Shown: in pieces, positions 1 through 7,637 of the stretch
How positions within the stretch are numbered: the stretch's first letter is position 1
How the letters are laid out: the number at the start of each line of letters is the position of its first letter
From: UBA1275 sp002323515
Lineage (GTDB): Bacteria; Bacteroidota; Rhodothermia; Balneolales; Balneolaceae
NCBI GenBank assembly: GCA_964007875.1
Contig: CAXGAH010000002.1
Coordinates: 124,001 to 188,000, forward strand
Reading direction: 5' to 3'
DNA: 64,000 nucleotides
Notes under the pieces: generated by a model
Told to the model about the DNA's origin: nothing
What the model saw: the letters and a program-made list of their open reading frames with translations, nothing else
Database searches by the model: none
Position numbers and translations under genes: made by a program

Positions 1-43
1 ACTATATTACGGACTATAAAGAAAGAAGCGGCGCTTATTGTCA

Positions 44-1015
44 TTAGTATGACTTGTCATTTGATTCAGCGATTTGCTTGAATAAGAGGTACTCTTCTGG
101 TGAAATATCTGCAAATAGGTATAACAGTGGATCGACGGGTTTGTCGTTAAAGTGAACCTCATAGTGAAGGTGTGGACCTTCAGTTAGACCAGTATTACCT
201 GTTTTTGCAATAACTTGGCCTCTTTTAACTTTCACTCCAACTTTTATATTTTCTTCATAAACACTTAAATGCGCGTACAGCGTTTTATAGCCAAACCCGT
301 GATCAATAATCAAGGTCCGCCCAAAGGTGCCGTATCGTTTCGCAAGAATGACTTCACCGTCTCCTGTAGCGTAGACATCTGATCCAATATCAGCCCTGAA
401 ATCCAATCCATCATGAGGGCGAACGTATCCAAGAACAGGATGTTGCCTCATCCCAAACCCACTTAATAAAACGCCACTGCCTGGTTTAATAGCAGGGATA
501 TTCTTTAAAGCTACTTTATTTTCGTTGTATTGAGCTTTTATTTCTTCTAGACTAAGGTCTTGAATATTTACCCGTCGTTCAAGTTCATCTATTTTTTGAC
601 TGGTCCACGATAATATTTCGAAAGCATTTTCGCTGTATATTTCATATTCCTCGTATAAATTTGATCCTCCAACACCGAGTAAAGCTTCTTCGTCCATGGC
701 CTTATCTAAGCCCAATATGGAACGGTATATTTCGGCATCACGTTGGCTCAACTCTTGAAGCTGTTGATCTAAGCTTGTTAAAGACTGCTTGGTTTCCTCT
801 AATCTTTCAAGAAGAATTTTATTTTCTGTGCTGAGAGCTAATTCGGATGGGGTACCTACAAAATTACTCAAAACAATCATCCCGATACTTGCCAGCGTAA
901 TTCCTGTCAAAATCCAAACAGATAGATTATATACCACTTGTTGATAGATATTATATTCTATCGGTATAAACTCACATGTTTCTTTATCGTAGAAATAATG
1001 GTTATGGATGTGCAT
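44..1015 (-). CDS. M23-family murein endopeptidase, membrane-anchored
   Basis: Predicted LytM/M23 zinc metallopeptidase that cuts peptidoglycan cross-bridges in the periplasm, or activates other murein hydrolases. Seen: a single membrane segment at about residues 31-51, a coiled-coil-like stretch at 58-92, and a C-terminal M23 domain from about 180. Zinc ligands are visible as HDGLD (H201, D205) and HLH (H282, H284), so it looks catalytically intact. Length (323 aa) and the short cytoplasmic head plus coiled coil match the M23 proteins common in Bacteroidota relatives. It lies 78 nt after hprK on the same strand and may be the last gene of the xerC-hpf-hprK run, although the gap could hold its own promoter. 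Family call is firm; exact cell-division or shape role is inferred. Confidence 0.9.
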   Translation of the reverse strand: MHIHNHYFYDKETCEFIPIEYNIYQQVVYNLSVWILTGITLASIGMIVLSNFVGTPSELALSTENKILLERLEETKQSLTSLDQQLQELSQRDAEIYRSILGLDKAMDEEALLGVGGSNLYEEYEIYSENAFEILSWTSQKIDELERRVNIQDLSLEEIKAQYNENKVALKNIPAIKPGSGVLLSGFGMRQHPVLGYVRPHDGLDFRADIGSDVYATGDGEVILAKRYGTFGRTLIIDHGFGYKTLYAHLSVYEENIKVGVKVKRGQVIAKTGNTGLTEGPHLHYEVHFNDKPVDPLLYLFADISPEEYLLFKQIAESNDKSY

Positions 1016-1093
1016 ATAAAGCTATTTTTTGAAGTAAATTAGGGATATTCGCTTAGATATCCAACGATAAGTGGCTCGTAAATGTTCTTAATA

Positions 1094-2125
1094 TCATTCT
1101 ATATCGCCTTCAAAATATTCAATAGCTCGTTTCATGCTTGGGTTCATTCCTTTTGTTTTTTCAGCTATGGAAGATTTTATCCTTTCTTGAAAAGCTTCGG
1201 CAGCATCGTAACCATAATGTTTAAGTAAATGATTCATGGCAATGACTTCAGCAATCACCGTTATGTTTTTACCTGGTGTTATGGGTAACTGTATGTAAGA
1301 AATTTCATTATCTAATATACCGACTTGATCATGATCCAAGCCCGTTCTGTTAATTTCATGGGCATCATCCCAAAGTGATAACTCAGTTACAATTTCCAAT
1401 CTTTTTTGATATCGAACGGATCGAATACCAAACATTGACATGACATCGACAATACCCAATCCACGTATTTCCATAAAGTGTTTACTCATAGTCGTGGCAG
1501 AAGCCATAAGGACACTTCCTTTTTTGGTGATCATCACCACATCATCGGCCACTAAGCGGTGACCTCGTTCAACTAAATCCAAAGCGATTTCACTTTTACC
1601 TATACCAGATTTACCAACAATGAGTATACCTACTCCATAGACATCTACCATTGCTCCATGTACCATAGTTTGTAAAGCAAACTGATCGTCTAAAAAATCT
1701 TTTAGTAACAACATGAAACGAGTGGTCTCATAAGGGGTGGTATATATAGGAATACCCCGTTGAGTGGCATTTTCAAGCAATGCATTGGGTAGTGTGTTCC
1801 CATTCGTTAGAAAAATAATGGGTAAGTCAAATTTGGTAATATTTCCAAAGGCCTCAAGTTGTTTGTCCTCGGGTAGTTTTTCAAGATAATTGGTTTCTGT
1901 ATTGCCAATAATTTGTACCCGTTGCCAAGAAAATACATCTAAATAGCCAGTGAGAGCTAAGCCTGGTCGGTTTAACTCAGCTTCACTGACAAATTTATCA
2001 CAGCATTTCTTTTCAGCCGCACAAGCAATAAGGTTTACCTTAACTTGTTTTCGCAGCTTTGTAATAAGCTCCTCGACGGTTAATTTTTCGTTTATTGGTA
2101 TGGGTGAGTGGGTTGAAAAGGGCAT
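1094..2125 (-). CDS. hprK: HPr kinase/phosphorylase
   Basis: Bifunctional serine kinase/phosphorylase that in known systems modifies HPr or a related phosphocarrier. Seen: an N-terminal regulatory half (1-130), the conserved HGAMVD box with H156, a P-loop GKSGIGKS at 171-178, and the HprK signature EIRGLGIVDV at about 219-228. Length (343 aa) is typical. No ptsH, ptsI or ptsN gene is visible nearby. It follows hpf by 41 nt, and hpf-hprK adjacency resembles the proteobacterial rpoN-hpf-ptsN-hprK cluster with rpoN and ptsN missing. Its substrate here is therefore unknown; the enzyme identity is firm. Confidence 0.93.
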   Translation of the reverse strand: MPFSTHSPIPINEKLTVEELITKLRKQVKVNLIACAAEKKCCDKFVSEAELNRPGLALTGYLDVFSWQRVQIIGNTETNYLEKLPEDKQLEAFGNITKFDLPIIFLTNGNTLPNALLENATQRGIPIYTTPYETTRFMLLLKDFLDDQFALQTMVHGAMVDVYGVGILIVGKSGIGKSEIALDLVERGHRLVADDVVMITKKGSVLMASATTMSKHFMEIRGLGIVDVMSMFGIRSVRYQKRLEIVTELSLWDDAHEINRTGLDHDQVGILDNEISYIQLPITPGKNITVIAEVIAMNHLLKHYGYDAAEAFQERIKSSIAEKTKGMNPSMKRAIEYFEGDIE

Positions 2126-2166
2126 AGACCGGTAGGTTAGGTAGTTTATTTACTGTGTAGAGATAC

Positions 2167-2463
2167 TCAGTATTGAAGTTTTTTTTCTTTGTAGCGTTTA
2201 AGTTGTCGCTTCATATTTTCTACTACATCATGAACGGCTTTTTCATAGGTGGTTTTGGCGCATTTCGCTGTTAAGCTTTTTTGAGGAATATGTACTATGA
2301 GTTCTGCTAATTGTGGAAAATCAGGGTCTGGATGTTCTTCCATAATCAAAGAACATGAAGTTATTCTATCAAACACCGTAGATAGTCTTTGTAGGTGTTC
2401 GTTAGCAAAATCCTTTAGTTGTTCGCTTGCTTCAAAGTGTCGGGATGTAATTGTTGTCTTCAT
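2167..2463 (-). CDS. hpf: Ribosome hibernation promoting factor (short form)
   Basis: Small HPF/RaiA (YfiA/YhbH) family protein that binds the decoding region of idle 30S subunits in stationary phase. The 98-residue form begins MKTTITSRHF and ends in a basic KRQLKRYKEKK tail; it lacks the C-terminal dimerisation domain of long HPF. An in-frame ATG exists 12 nt upstream (position 2475), but a GGAG lies inside that stretch, 6 nt before the ATG at 2463, and the family normally starts MKxxITxRHxE, so I chose 2463. It starts only 18 nt after the xerC stop and precedes hprK, implying co-transcription. Confidence 0.92.
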   Translation of the reverse strand: MKTTITSRHFEASEQLKDFANEHLQRLSTVFDRITSCSLIMEEHPDPDFPQLAELIVHIPQKSLTAKCAKTTYEKAVHDVVENMKRQLKRYKEKKLQY

Positions 2464-2469
2464 AATATA

Positions 2470-2473
2470 CTCC
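2470..2473 (-). promoter_or_regulatory. Ribosome binding site deciding the hpf start
   Basis: A GGAG on the minus strand sits 6 nt before the ATG at 2463 and uses the last base of an upstream in-frame ATG (2475-2473). A functional Shine-Dalgarno here would favour the downstream start; this is inference from spacing only. Confidence 0.5.
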
Positions 2474-2480
2474 ATTATGA

Positions 2481-3416
2481 TTAGGATTTCGCACGTGGGT
2501 GTGCTTGTTCGTAAATCGTACGTAAACGCTCAACGCTAGTATGGGTATATACCTGGGTTGAAGCAAGGCTGGAATGGCCCAAAAATTCTTTAATCATTCT
2601 AATATCGGCTCCGTTATCCAGTAGATGGGTTGCAAAGCTGTGGCGAAGTACGTGAGGACTTTTTTGTGTTACCTCAGAAAATTGTTGCAGAGCTTTATGA
2701 ACAATACGGTATACATGTTTGGGATACATGCGTTGACCAGAAGGTGCTAAGAATAGGGGAGTTTCATTTTTCTTGAGATCAGTAGTAGCTATCAGACTAT
2801 CGGGTGCAGGTCGTTCTCTTTGATTTATAAACTGTCGAAGCATAGAATTTACGGACGTACTGATAGGTACTATTCTTTCTTTGTTCCCTTTACCACGAAC
2901 CTTAATCCATGCTTGGTTTAGCTGTACGTCTTGTGTGTTAAGTCCACACAATTCACTTACTCGCACCCCAGAACTATAAAGAAGTTCGAGAATAACGGAA
3001 TCTTGGAAGGATCCAATTGGATTTTCTACATTACGATAGTCATCGAGCATACGTTGTATATCAGGAGCGGGGACTGTTTTAGGAAGAGTACGATTTTTTT
3101 TTGGAATGACAAGTAGATGTGCCGGGTTCTTGTGAATCCAACTATGTTTAAACGCATATTTAAAGAAGGATCGTAGAGCCGCTACTTTTCGTGCTATGCT
3201 ACTTTGAGCCAAATCTTGCTCAGCTAATTCACCGAGCCAGAGTCGAATGGCTAACCGGTCAATTTGGTCAATGGAATAATCTTCGGTATCAAAGTGTCTG
3301 CAAAGAAAATCAAAAAACTGTCGAAGATCAGTGTCATAGGAACTTAGGGTGTGATCTGATGCATTTTTTTCCACTCTCAAAAAAGCCATAAATTTTACTA
3401 AATATGCGCTTATCAT
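2481..3416 (-). CDS. xerC: Tyrosine recombinase XerC/XerD
   Basis: Site-specific tyrosine recombinase resolving chromosome dimers at dif. Seen: N-terminal SAM-like core-binding domain (about 5-95) and a catalytic domain with the full set of residues: R152 (VRVSEL), a lysine in the GKGNKE hairpin (about 177), H255 and R258 (HVLRH), H281 (GHSS) and nucleophile Y290 (QVYTH). Length (311 aa) is standard for a chromosomal Xer protein. It heads the xerC-hpf-hprK run. No integrase-type arm-binding domain, phage genes or attachment repeats are nearby, so a housekeeping role is more likely than a mobile element. XerC versus XerD cannot be separated without a tree. Confidence 0.9.
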   Translation of the reverse strand: MISAYLVKFMAFLRVEKNASDHTLSSYDTDLRQFFDFLCRHFDTEDYSIDQIDRLAIRLWLGELAEQDLAQSSIARKVAALRSFFKYAFKHSWIHKNPAHLLVIPKKNRTLPKTVPAPDIQRMLDDYRNVENPIGSFQDSVILELLYSSGVRVSELCGLNTQDVQLNQAWIKVRGKGNKERIVPISTSVNSMLRQFINQRERPAPDSLIATTDLKKNETPLFLAPSGQRMYPKHVYRIVHKALQQFSEVTQKSPHVLRHSFATHLLDNGADIRMIKEFLGHSSLASTQVYTHTSVERLRTIYEQAHPRAKS

Positions 3417-3451
3417 GCTTTTATATGCATTAGAAGATTAAAAAATATATT

Positions 3452-4660
3452 TCAAATAGGGCGTTCTTTCCATTTGACTTTCCTACCACTTAATTTATTC
3501 CAAATTAAACGAATTGCAAGTGCTTGAAACCAAATCACGGAAAAAATATGGAGGAGCGAATACATTGGGTTCCAATCAAATAATCGGTCCAATGACAAGC
3601 GTTGAAGAGTGTATGTTAGCACACCTAATGAAGCTAACACTAAAGTAGTAATATGCTCAGGGAGTGTTGAATAGTCAACCCAGTATGAAATTATTAGAAT
3701 AATCACGGGTAGAATAAATACTAAAAGGTGTAACAAACCCATGACCATAAAGGTGAACATATTCGGGAAGCCTTGTAAAAAATTCTTTCCAAATCCATCC
3801 CAAACTTCATTTGCAGAATGATACATCCTACAAAAAATTGTTTGTTTGCCATGATACATACCCATGTAATGATTGGATCTTTTTACCAATCGCGCTAATG
3901 CCATATCTTCAACTACGTCATTTCGGACGGCGTAATGACCACCTATATCGGAATAGGTGGCTTTGTTAAATGCAATAAACTGACCATTTGCAGCTGTGAA
4001 AAGTTCTTTAAATCTTGGAAATAGAAAGCTAGGTAGCCATTTTGGTTTACGATGTAAATATGTTGCTGGAAATAACGTAAATAGCGAATAATAGACACTG
4101 GGAATGATCAATTGTTCGAAAAAGCTGAGTAATTTTTGATGAGGCCAAACAGTTAAAGCATCGTAGACGTGTAATAAATGAGTAATTCTCTCCAAGGCTG
4201 TGGGGCTTAACCAGACATCTGCATCCTGAAAAACTATGAATTTAGTGGATACTTGTTCAGAGAGCTGGTGACAGGCCCAGTTTTTACCGAACCAACCTTC
4301 GGGTTTATCCTTGCCTTGAATCACCCTTATGTTCGGATATTTGAGCATATATTTGTCTAGAATGGATTTCGTTCCATCGGTTGATTGATCATTTAGAATT
4401 AGTATGGAGATATTTTTCTTGGTTTGATTAAGCAACGAATCCAGAGTTTTTCTAAGGTTTTGCTCTTCGTTCCTACACGGAATACAAACACTTAGATCAG
4501 TATCACAATTATTGATGGAATTATTGGTATCTTCATCACCGAGTTGCGGAATGCAGCTAATATGTTTACGGTTTCGTAAATAATTGAGTGATGTTCCTAG
4601 GTGAAAGAGTAGGGCAAAGCTCATTAGCACCATTAATAACTGGGATAGCGTTGTTTCCAT
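3452..4660 (-). CDS. Membrane GT2-family glycosyltransferase, probably acting on carotenoid
   Basis: Family 2 glycosyltransferase with an N-terminal membrane helix (about 5-25), a GT-A catalytic domain (about 55-270) and several C-terminal hydrophobic segments (about 300-390). Seen: the start of the GT-A fold (SVCIPCRNEEQNL), a DAD metal-binding motif at 146-148 and a likely catalytic-base ED pair at 251-252. This architecture is shared by CruC-type carotenoid glycosyltransferases, staphyloxanthin CrtQ and HpnB-type hopanoid-associated enzymes. It is divergent from a CrtC-like hydratase across only 50 nt, with a PlsC-like acyltransferase beyond that, so a role in glycosylating a hydroxylated carotenoid end is the best inference. 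The sugar and acceptor are not determined. Confidence 0.8.
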   Translation of the reverse strand: METTLSQLLMVLMSFALLFHLGTSLNYLRNRKHISCIPQLGDEDTNNSINNCDTDLSVCIPCRNEEQNLRKTLDSLLNQTKKNISILILNDQSTDGTKSILDKYMLKYPNIRVIQGKDKPEGWFGKNWACHQLSEQVSTKFIVFQDADVWLSPTALERITHLLHVYDALTVWPHQKLLSFFEQLIIPSVYYSLFTLFPATYLHRKPKWLPSFLFPRFKELFTAANGQFIAFNKATYSDIGGHYAVRNDVVEDMALARLVKRSNHYMGMYHGKQTIFCRMYHSANEVWDGFGKNFLQGFPNMFTFMVMGLLHLLVFILPVIILIISYWVDYSTLPEHITTLVLASLGVLTYTLQRLSLDRLFDWNPMYSLLHIFSVIWFQALAIRLIWNKLSGRKVKWKERPI

Positions 4661-4710
4661 AATGGAAGGTAACGAACTCTTATATAAACCACCTACAGTA
4701 CTAACCTAAG

Positions 4711-5847
4711 ATGTATATACGTTCTAAGCTATCATCTGAATTACCTCATAAAAAAGAAATTCCTGAGAGTTATGAGTGGTGGTATTTTGATGCAATGTCC
4801 GCAGATAAAAAATGGGCTATAGTGATTATTTTTTATGAAGGAAATCCTTTTTCTCCAGCTTATATCAAAGCACAAGAAGAAGCGAGTAGTTCAGACACTC
4901 ATTTATCCAGAGACTCCCTTGAAACAAAGGACATTGCGAGCTCATTCCCTGCAATAAGCGTCTCAGTGTATAACACTACAAAAACAGAATATTATAGTTT
5001 TTTGGAGTATGCACCCAATAGGCTATGCTCTCAAAGTGAACCATTTTCAATATCTTTAGGCAGTAATATTTTTGAACGTAGGGTGTTGGATGAAAAAATA
5101 GAGTATGAGATTATACTCAACCAGGTGCTGGATTCTGGTTATCAGCTAAGAGGAAGGATAAAGTTTGTGCATGAGCCTATTAAAATGCAAAAAGCTACCG
5201 ATTTTAGCTCTCTGTTAGAGGAACCTGAGCAAATAAATTTTCAACATGCCTGGAATTTAATACAACCAAGGGCAGGAGTTATGGGGAATATATTGCTCGA
5301 TGGACGATCCGATATGTATAACATAGCCTTTAATGGCTTGGGTTATCACGATCACAATGTGGGCTTTGAGCCATTAAAAGACAGTTTTGAGGATTGGTAT
5401 TGGGGACGGGTTCATTTCACTGACTATACCTTAGTATATTATATTATGAATACTAGGGAAGGGGTGGACAAAAAAGCTTGGTTGTTTCCAGTTGAAGATG
5501 ATAGTCCAGAACTTAGTATTCGAAATATTGAACTCATGGATAAGGCACCCAATCGGCATGGATTACAAGTATTTCGGCGTATAATGATGGAAGGTCCTGG
5601 GGTAGAATGTGAGGTACTAACCAATCAAACGATTGACGATGGCCCCTTTTATCAGCGATATTTTAGTGAGGCAACTCTTATTACAGGTGAGACTAAGAGA
5701 AATCAACGGGGAATCTCGGAGTACATAATGCCAGAACGTATATATGACCGAAAGTATTGGTGGATGATTAACATGCGCCTAAGATATTTGTCTACAAAAG
5801 CCCACTGGGTGCAAAAATCACGCTTTCTCTACTCAAGAACTTGGTGA
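4711..5847 (+). CDS. crtC: Carotenoid 1,2-hydratase-like protein
   Basis: CrtC-family enzyme; characterised members add water across the terminal double bond of acyclic carotenoids, giving a 1-hydroxy end that can be glycosylated. Seen: the N-terminal EWWYFDA box (about 22-28), a NPFSPAY stretch at about 45-51, and the GYHDHN box at 211-216 with H213, D214 and H215, the most conserved signature of the family. Length 378 aa fits. No signal peptide is evident. It is divergent from the glycosyltransferase and convergent with the acyltransferase gene. The gene symbol reflects family similarity; no phytoene synthase or desaturase gene lies in the window, so the substrate is inferred. Confidence 0.82.
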   Translation: MYIRSKLSSELPHKKEIPESYEWWYFDAMSADKKWAIVIIFYEGNPFSPAYIKAQEEASSSDTHLSRDSLETKDIASSFPAISVSVYNTTKTEYYSFLEYAPNRLCSQSEPFSISLGSNIFERRVLDEKIEYEIILNQVLDSGYQLRGRIKFVHEPIKMQKATDFSSLLEEPEQINFQHAWNLIQPRAGVMGNILLDGRSDMYNIAFNGLGYHDHNVGFEPLKDSFEDWYWGRVHFTDYTLVYYIMNTREGVDKKAWLFPVEDDSPELSIRNIELMDKAPNRHGLQVFRRIMMEGPGVECEVLTNQTIDDGPFYQRYFSEATLITGETKRNQRGISEYIMPERIYDRKYWWMINMRLRYLSTKAHWVQKSRFLYSRTW

Positions 5848-5909
5848 TAACCTAAATAGTACTAGTAATTTATAGTTAGTTAAATTGTTAAAAAAATTAT
5901 ACTTAGAGA

Positions 5910-6527
5910 TCAATTAGTACCGTGAAGATGCCTTTTCATTAGTGCTAACTTTCTTTCGAGATGTGCAGTAGGATTTTCATCAGCCTTAAGCACTGAGCAA
6001 ATATGGATGTGTAAATTGGGTTTGGATGACTTTGAATAATCGATATAAATAGCTATTGGTACAAGGTCGGCGGTACTGGCTTGGTTTCGTAACCATGATA
6101 GACCTCGTTTAAACTCTAAGGGCCCTGAATGAACGGGAACTATTTCACCCTCTGGAAATAGATAGATGGAAGCATTGGGTTTTTGGAGATGATTCAATGC
6201 ATATCGGAGACTGTAAATAGAGCTGCTAGGCTGATCTAAGTCAACAGAAAATACTCCTATTTTTGTGAAAAACGGATGTTTTTTTAGCTGTCTAATATCC
6301 ATCATCCCGCGAGACTTCTGTCCAAAAAAACGGCGGTTAAGATAATGAGGTAATAGGGCATCCCACCAATAATTATGGTTTAAATAATAAAGTGTAGATG
6401 TATGTTTAGATGGGCAGTATTCTACTTCGATATGCACCTCTTTAAATCGGCGTTTCAGCAAATAAGCCGTTACGTAGTAGAAAAACCACGAATAGAAGGG
6501 ATGTTCTTTGGCAGGGATAAAGTTCAC
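5910..6527 (-). CDS. PlsC-like acyltransferase, possible carotenoid glycoside acyltransferase
   Basis: Lysophospholipid acyltransferase superfamily protein. Seen: the HX4D catalytic motif as HNYWWD (H51, D56) and the FPEGE substrate box at 124-128. At 205 residues it is short, with only a weak hydrophobic stretch near residues 12-24. A membrane acyltransferase of this type (CruD in green sulfur bacteria) esterifies the sugar of glycosylated carotenoids. Its position next to a CrtC homologue and a GT2 enzyme makes that role plausible. A general phospholipid 1-acylglycerol-3-phosphate acyltransferase is the main alternative. Confidence 0.78.
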   Translation of the reverse strand: MNFIPAKEHPFYSWFFYYVTAYLLKRRFKEVHIEVEYCPSKHTSTLYYLNHNYWWDALLPHYLNRRFFGQKSRGMMDIRQLKKHPFFTKIGVFSVDLDQPSSSIYSLRYALNHLQKPNASIYLFPEGEIVPVHSGPLEFKRGLSWLRNQASTADLVPIAIYIDYSKSSKPNLHIHICSVLKADENPTAHLERKLALMKRHLHGTN

Positions 6528-6559
6528 AAGAAAGAGTATTTTTTATCTAAACTAATAAA

Positions 6560-7230
6560 ATGAATACCAAATTAGTGAAAAATCGTCCAAAGCCATACCG
6601 AGTTATTACTGATAATATAGTTGGAAAGTATGCAGAAGAACATTCTACTGCTTAAAGTGAATTTATTACAAAGCTGATCCAGGGTTCTGATGAAGAACTT
6701 GACTACATTGGTATGCTTAGTGAACCATTAGTAGGGAATTTATTGCAAATCTTAGTTCAACTATCAGGAGCTAAAAATTGCTTAGAATTGGAACCTTTAC
6801 AGGGTATAACGCTATTAAAATGGCCGAAATTATAGCGGCAGGTGGACAAATTGATACGATTGAGATGAATATCCAATATCAAAAAATTGCTCAAGAGAAT
6901 TTTCAAAAGTATGGATTTGATGACAGAATCCAACTTATTAAAGCCAATGCAAGAGAAGAAATAACTAAGTTAAACAAGATCTATGACCTTATATACCTAC
7001 ATGCAGATAAACTCTATGATCAATATTATTACGATAATTGCATCCCTATTTTGAAAAGTGGAGGAATCCTGCTAGCCGATAATGTGCTTTGGGTTGCTCA
7101 AGTGTTAACTTCCGAAGATCCTAAATCTCAAGTCTTAAATGCGTTTAATAAGCAACTCAAAATAGATAATTGTGTTAGCCAAGTACTGCTTCCTTTACGA
7201 GATGGTTGTACCATCGTAAGAAAGAATTAG
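6560..7230 (+). pseudogene. Broken class I SAM-dependent O-methyltransferase
   Basis: Read through, the sequence encodes a caffeoyl-CoA-type O-methyltransferase of about 222 residues. The ATG at 6560 opens a frame reading MNTKLVKNRPKPYRVI and then YAEEHSTA, which hits TAA at 6653-6655 where the family has a Glu or Pro. The frame continues with SEFITKLIQGSDEELDYI to about 6787. There one base is missing from the A run at 6786-6787, and the rest continues in the next frame with IGTFTGYNAIKMAEII (SAM-binding) to the stop at 7228-7230. A fragment could start at TTG 6778 but would lack the first 73 residues. Two independent lesions argue for decay rather than one sequencing error. Confidence 0.85.
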
Positions 7231-7238
7231 CACTGTAT

Positions 7239-7436
7239 TTAGCCCGTTGTGTTGCTCGGGCAAGTTTGTATACCAAATAAGGTGAAAAGTGGGTAAAAGC
7301 TTATAAGGATGGTTAATACAAAAATAGAGGCAAGAGAAAGTAAAACTATACCCAATGTGCCACTAATTACTCCTGTCAAGTAATACAGCTACATTTAGCC
7401 AACTTATGTTCTACTTAATCGATTGATGTTATTCAT
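7239..7436 (-). pseudogene. Decayed DUF2892 (YgaP-like) small membrane protein gene
   Basis: A 66-codon frame on the minus strand begins MNNINRLSRT, hits stops at codons 11, 14 and 16, then continues LYYLTGVISGTLGIVLL and ends YPLFTLFGIQTCPSN before its own stop. The second part matches the DUF2892 pattern: one hydrophobic hairpin followed by a PLY-x3-GI-x-TC ending. Total length (65 aa) is exactly family size, so the stops lie inside an otherwise full-length gene. Codons 11-16 read in another frame give ISWLNVAVLL, so two compensating frameshifts could also explain the damage. It ends 9 nt from the end of the convergent broken methyltransferase. Family call rests on my recognition of the pattern. 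Confidence 0.65.
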
Positions 7437-7513
7437 ATTTTTTTAGTAAGAATGGTATTAGCTCTGGATAAGCAGAATCTCTAAATGTAAAATTCTGAGG
7501 GAATAGGTTGTTG

Positions 7514-7595
7514 TACCAAAGGTGGGAATCGAACCCACACTCCCGAAGGAACACGATTTTGAGTCGTGCGCGTCTACCAGTTCCACCACTTTGGC
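7514..7595 (-). tRNA. tRNA-Leu, anticodon CAA
   Basis: Minus-strand cloverleaf of 82 nt. The acceptor GCCAAAG (7595-7589) pairs with CTTTGGT at the 3' end (G1 opposite U72 is a wobble). The anticodon arm is CACGA, loop CTCAAAA, TCGTG, giving anticodon CAA for UUG leucine codons. A long variable arm (TTCCTTCGGGAG) and a GGTTCGATTCC T-arm confirm a class II tRNA. CCA is not encoded after the discriminator A. It stands alone, 42 nt after galE's stop end. Confidence 0.95.
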
Positions 7596-7637
7596 TTTAG
7601 CAAGTAAAATAAGAGCATTCTATTTAAAATAATAGCT

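Noticed and set aside
2481..3416. Xer recombinase as sign of an integrated element
   Set aside because: No attachment repeats, phage or transfer genes nearby; domain layout is that of chromosomal XerC/D.
7242..7261. GCCCG/CGGGC hairpin after the broken methyltransferase as a terminator
   Set aside because: Stem is five pairs with a 10-nt loop and no T run; it also lies within the coding part of the DUF2892 relic.
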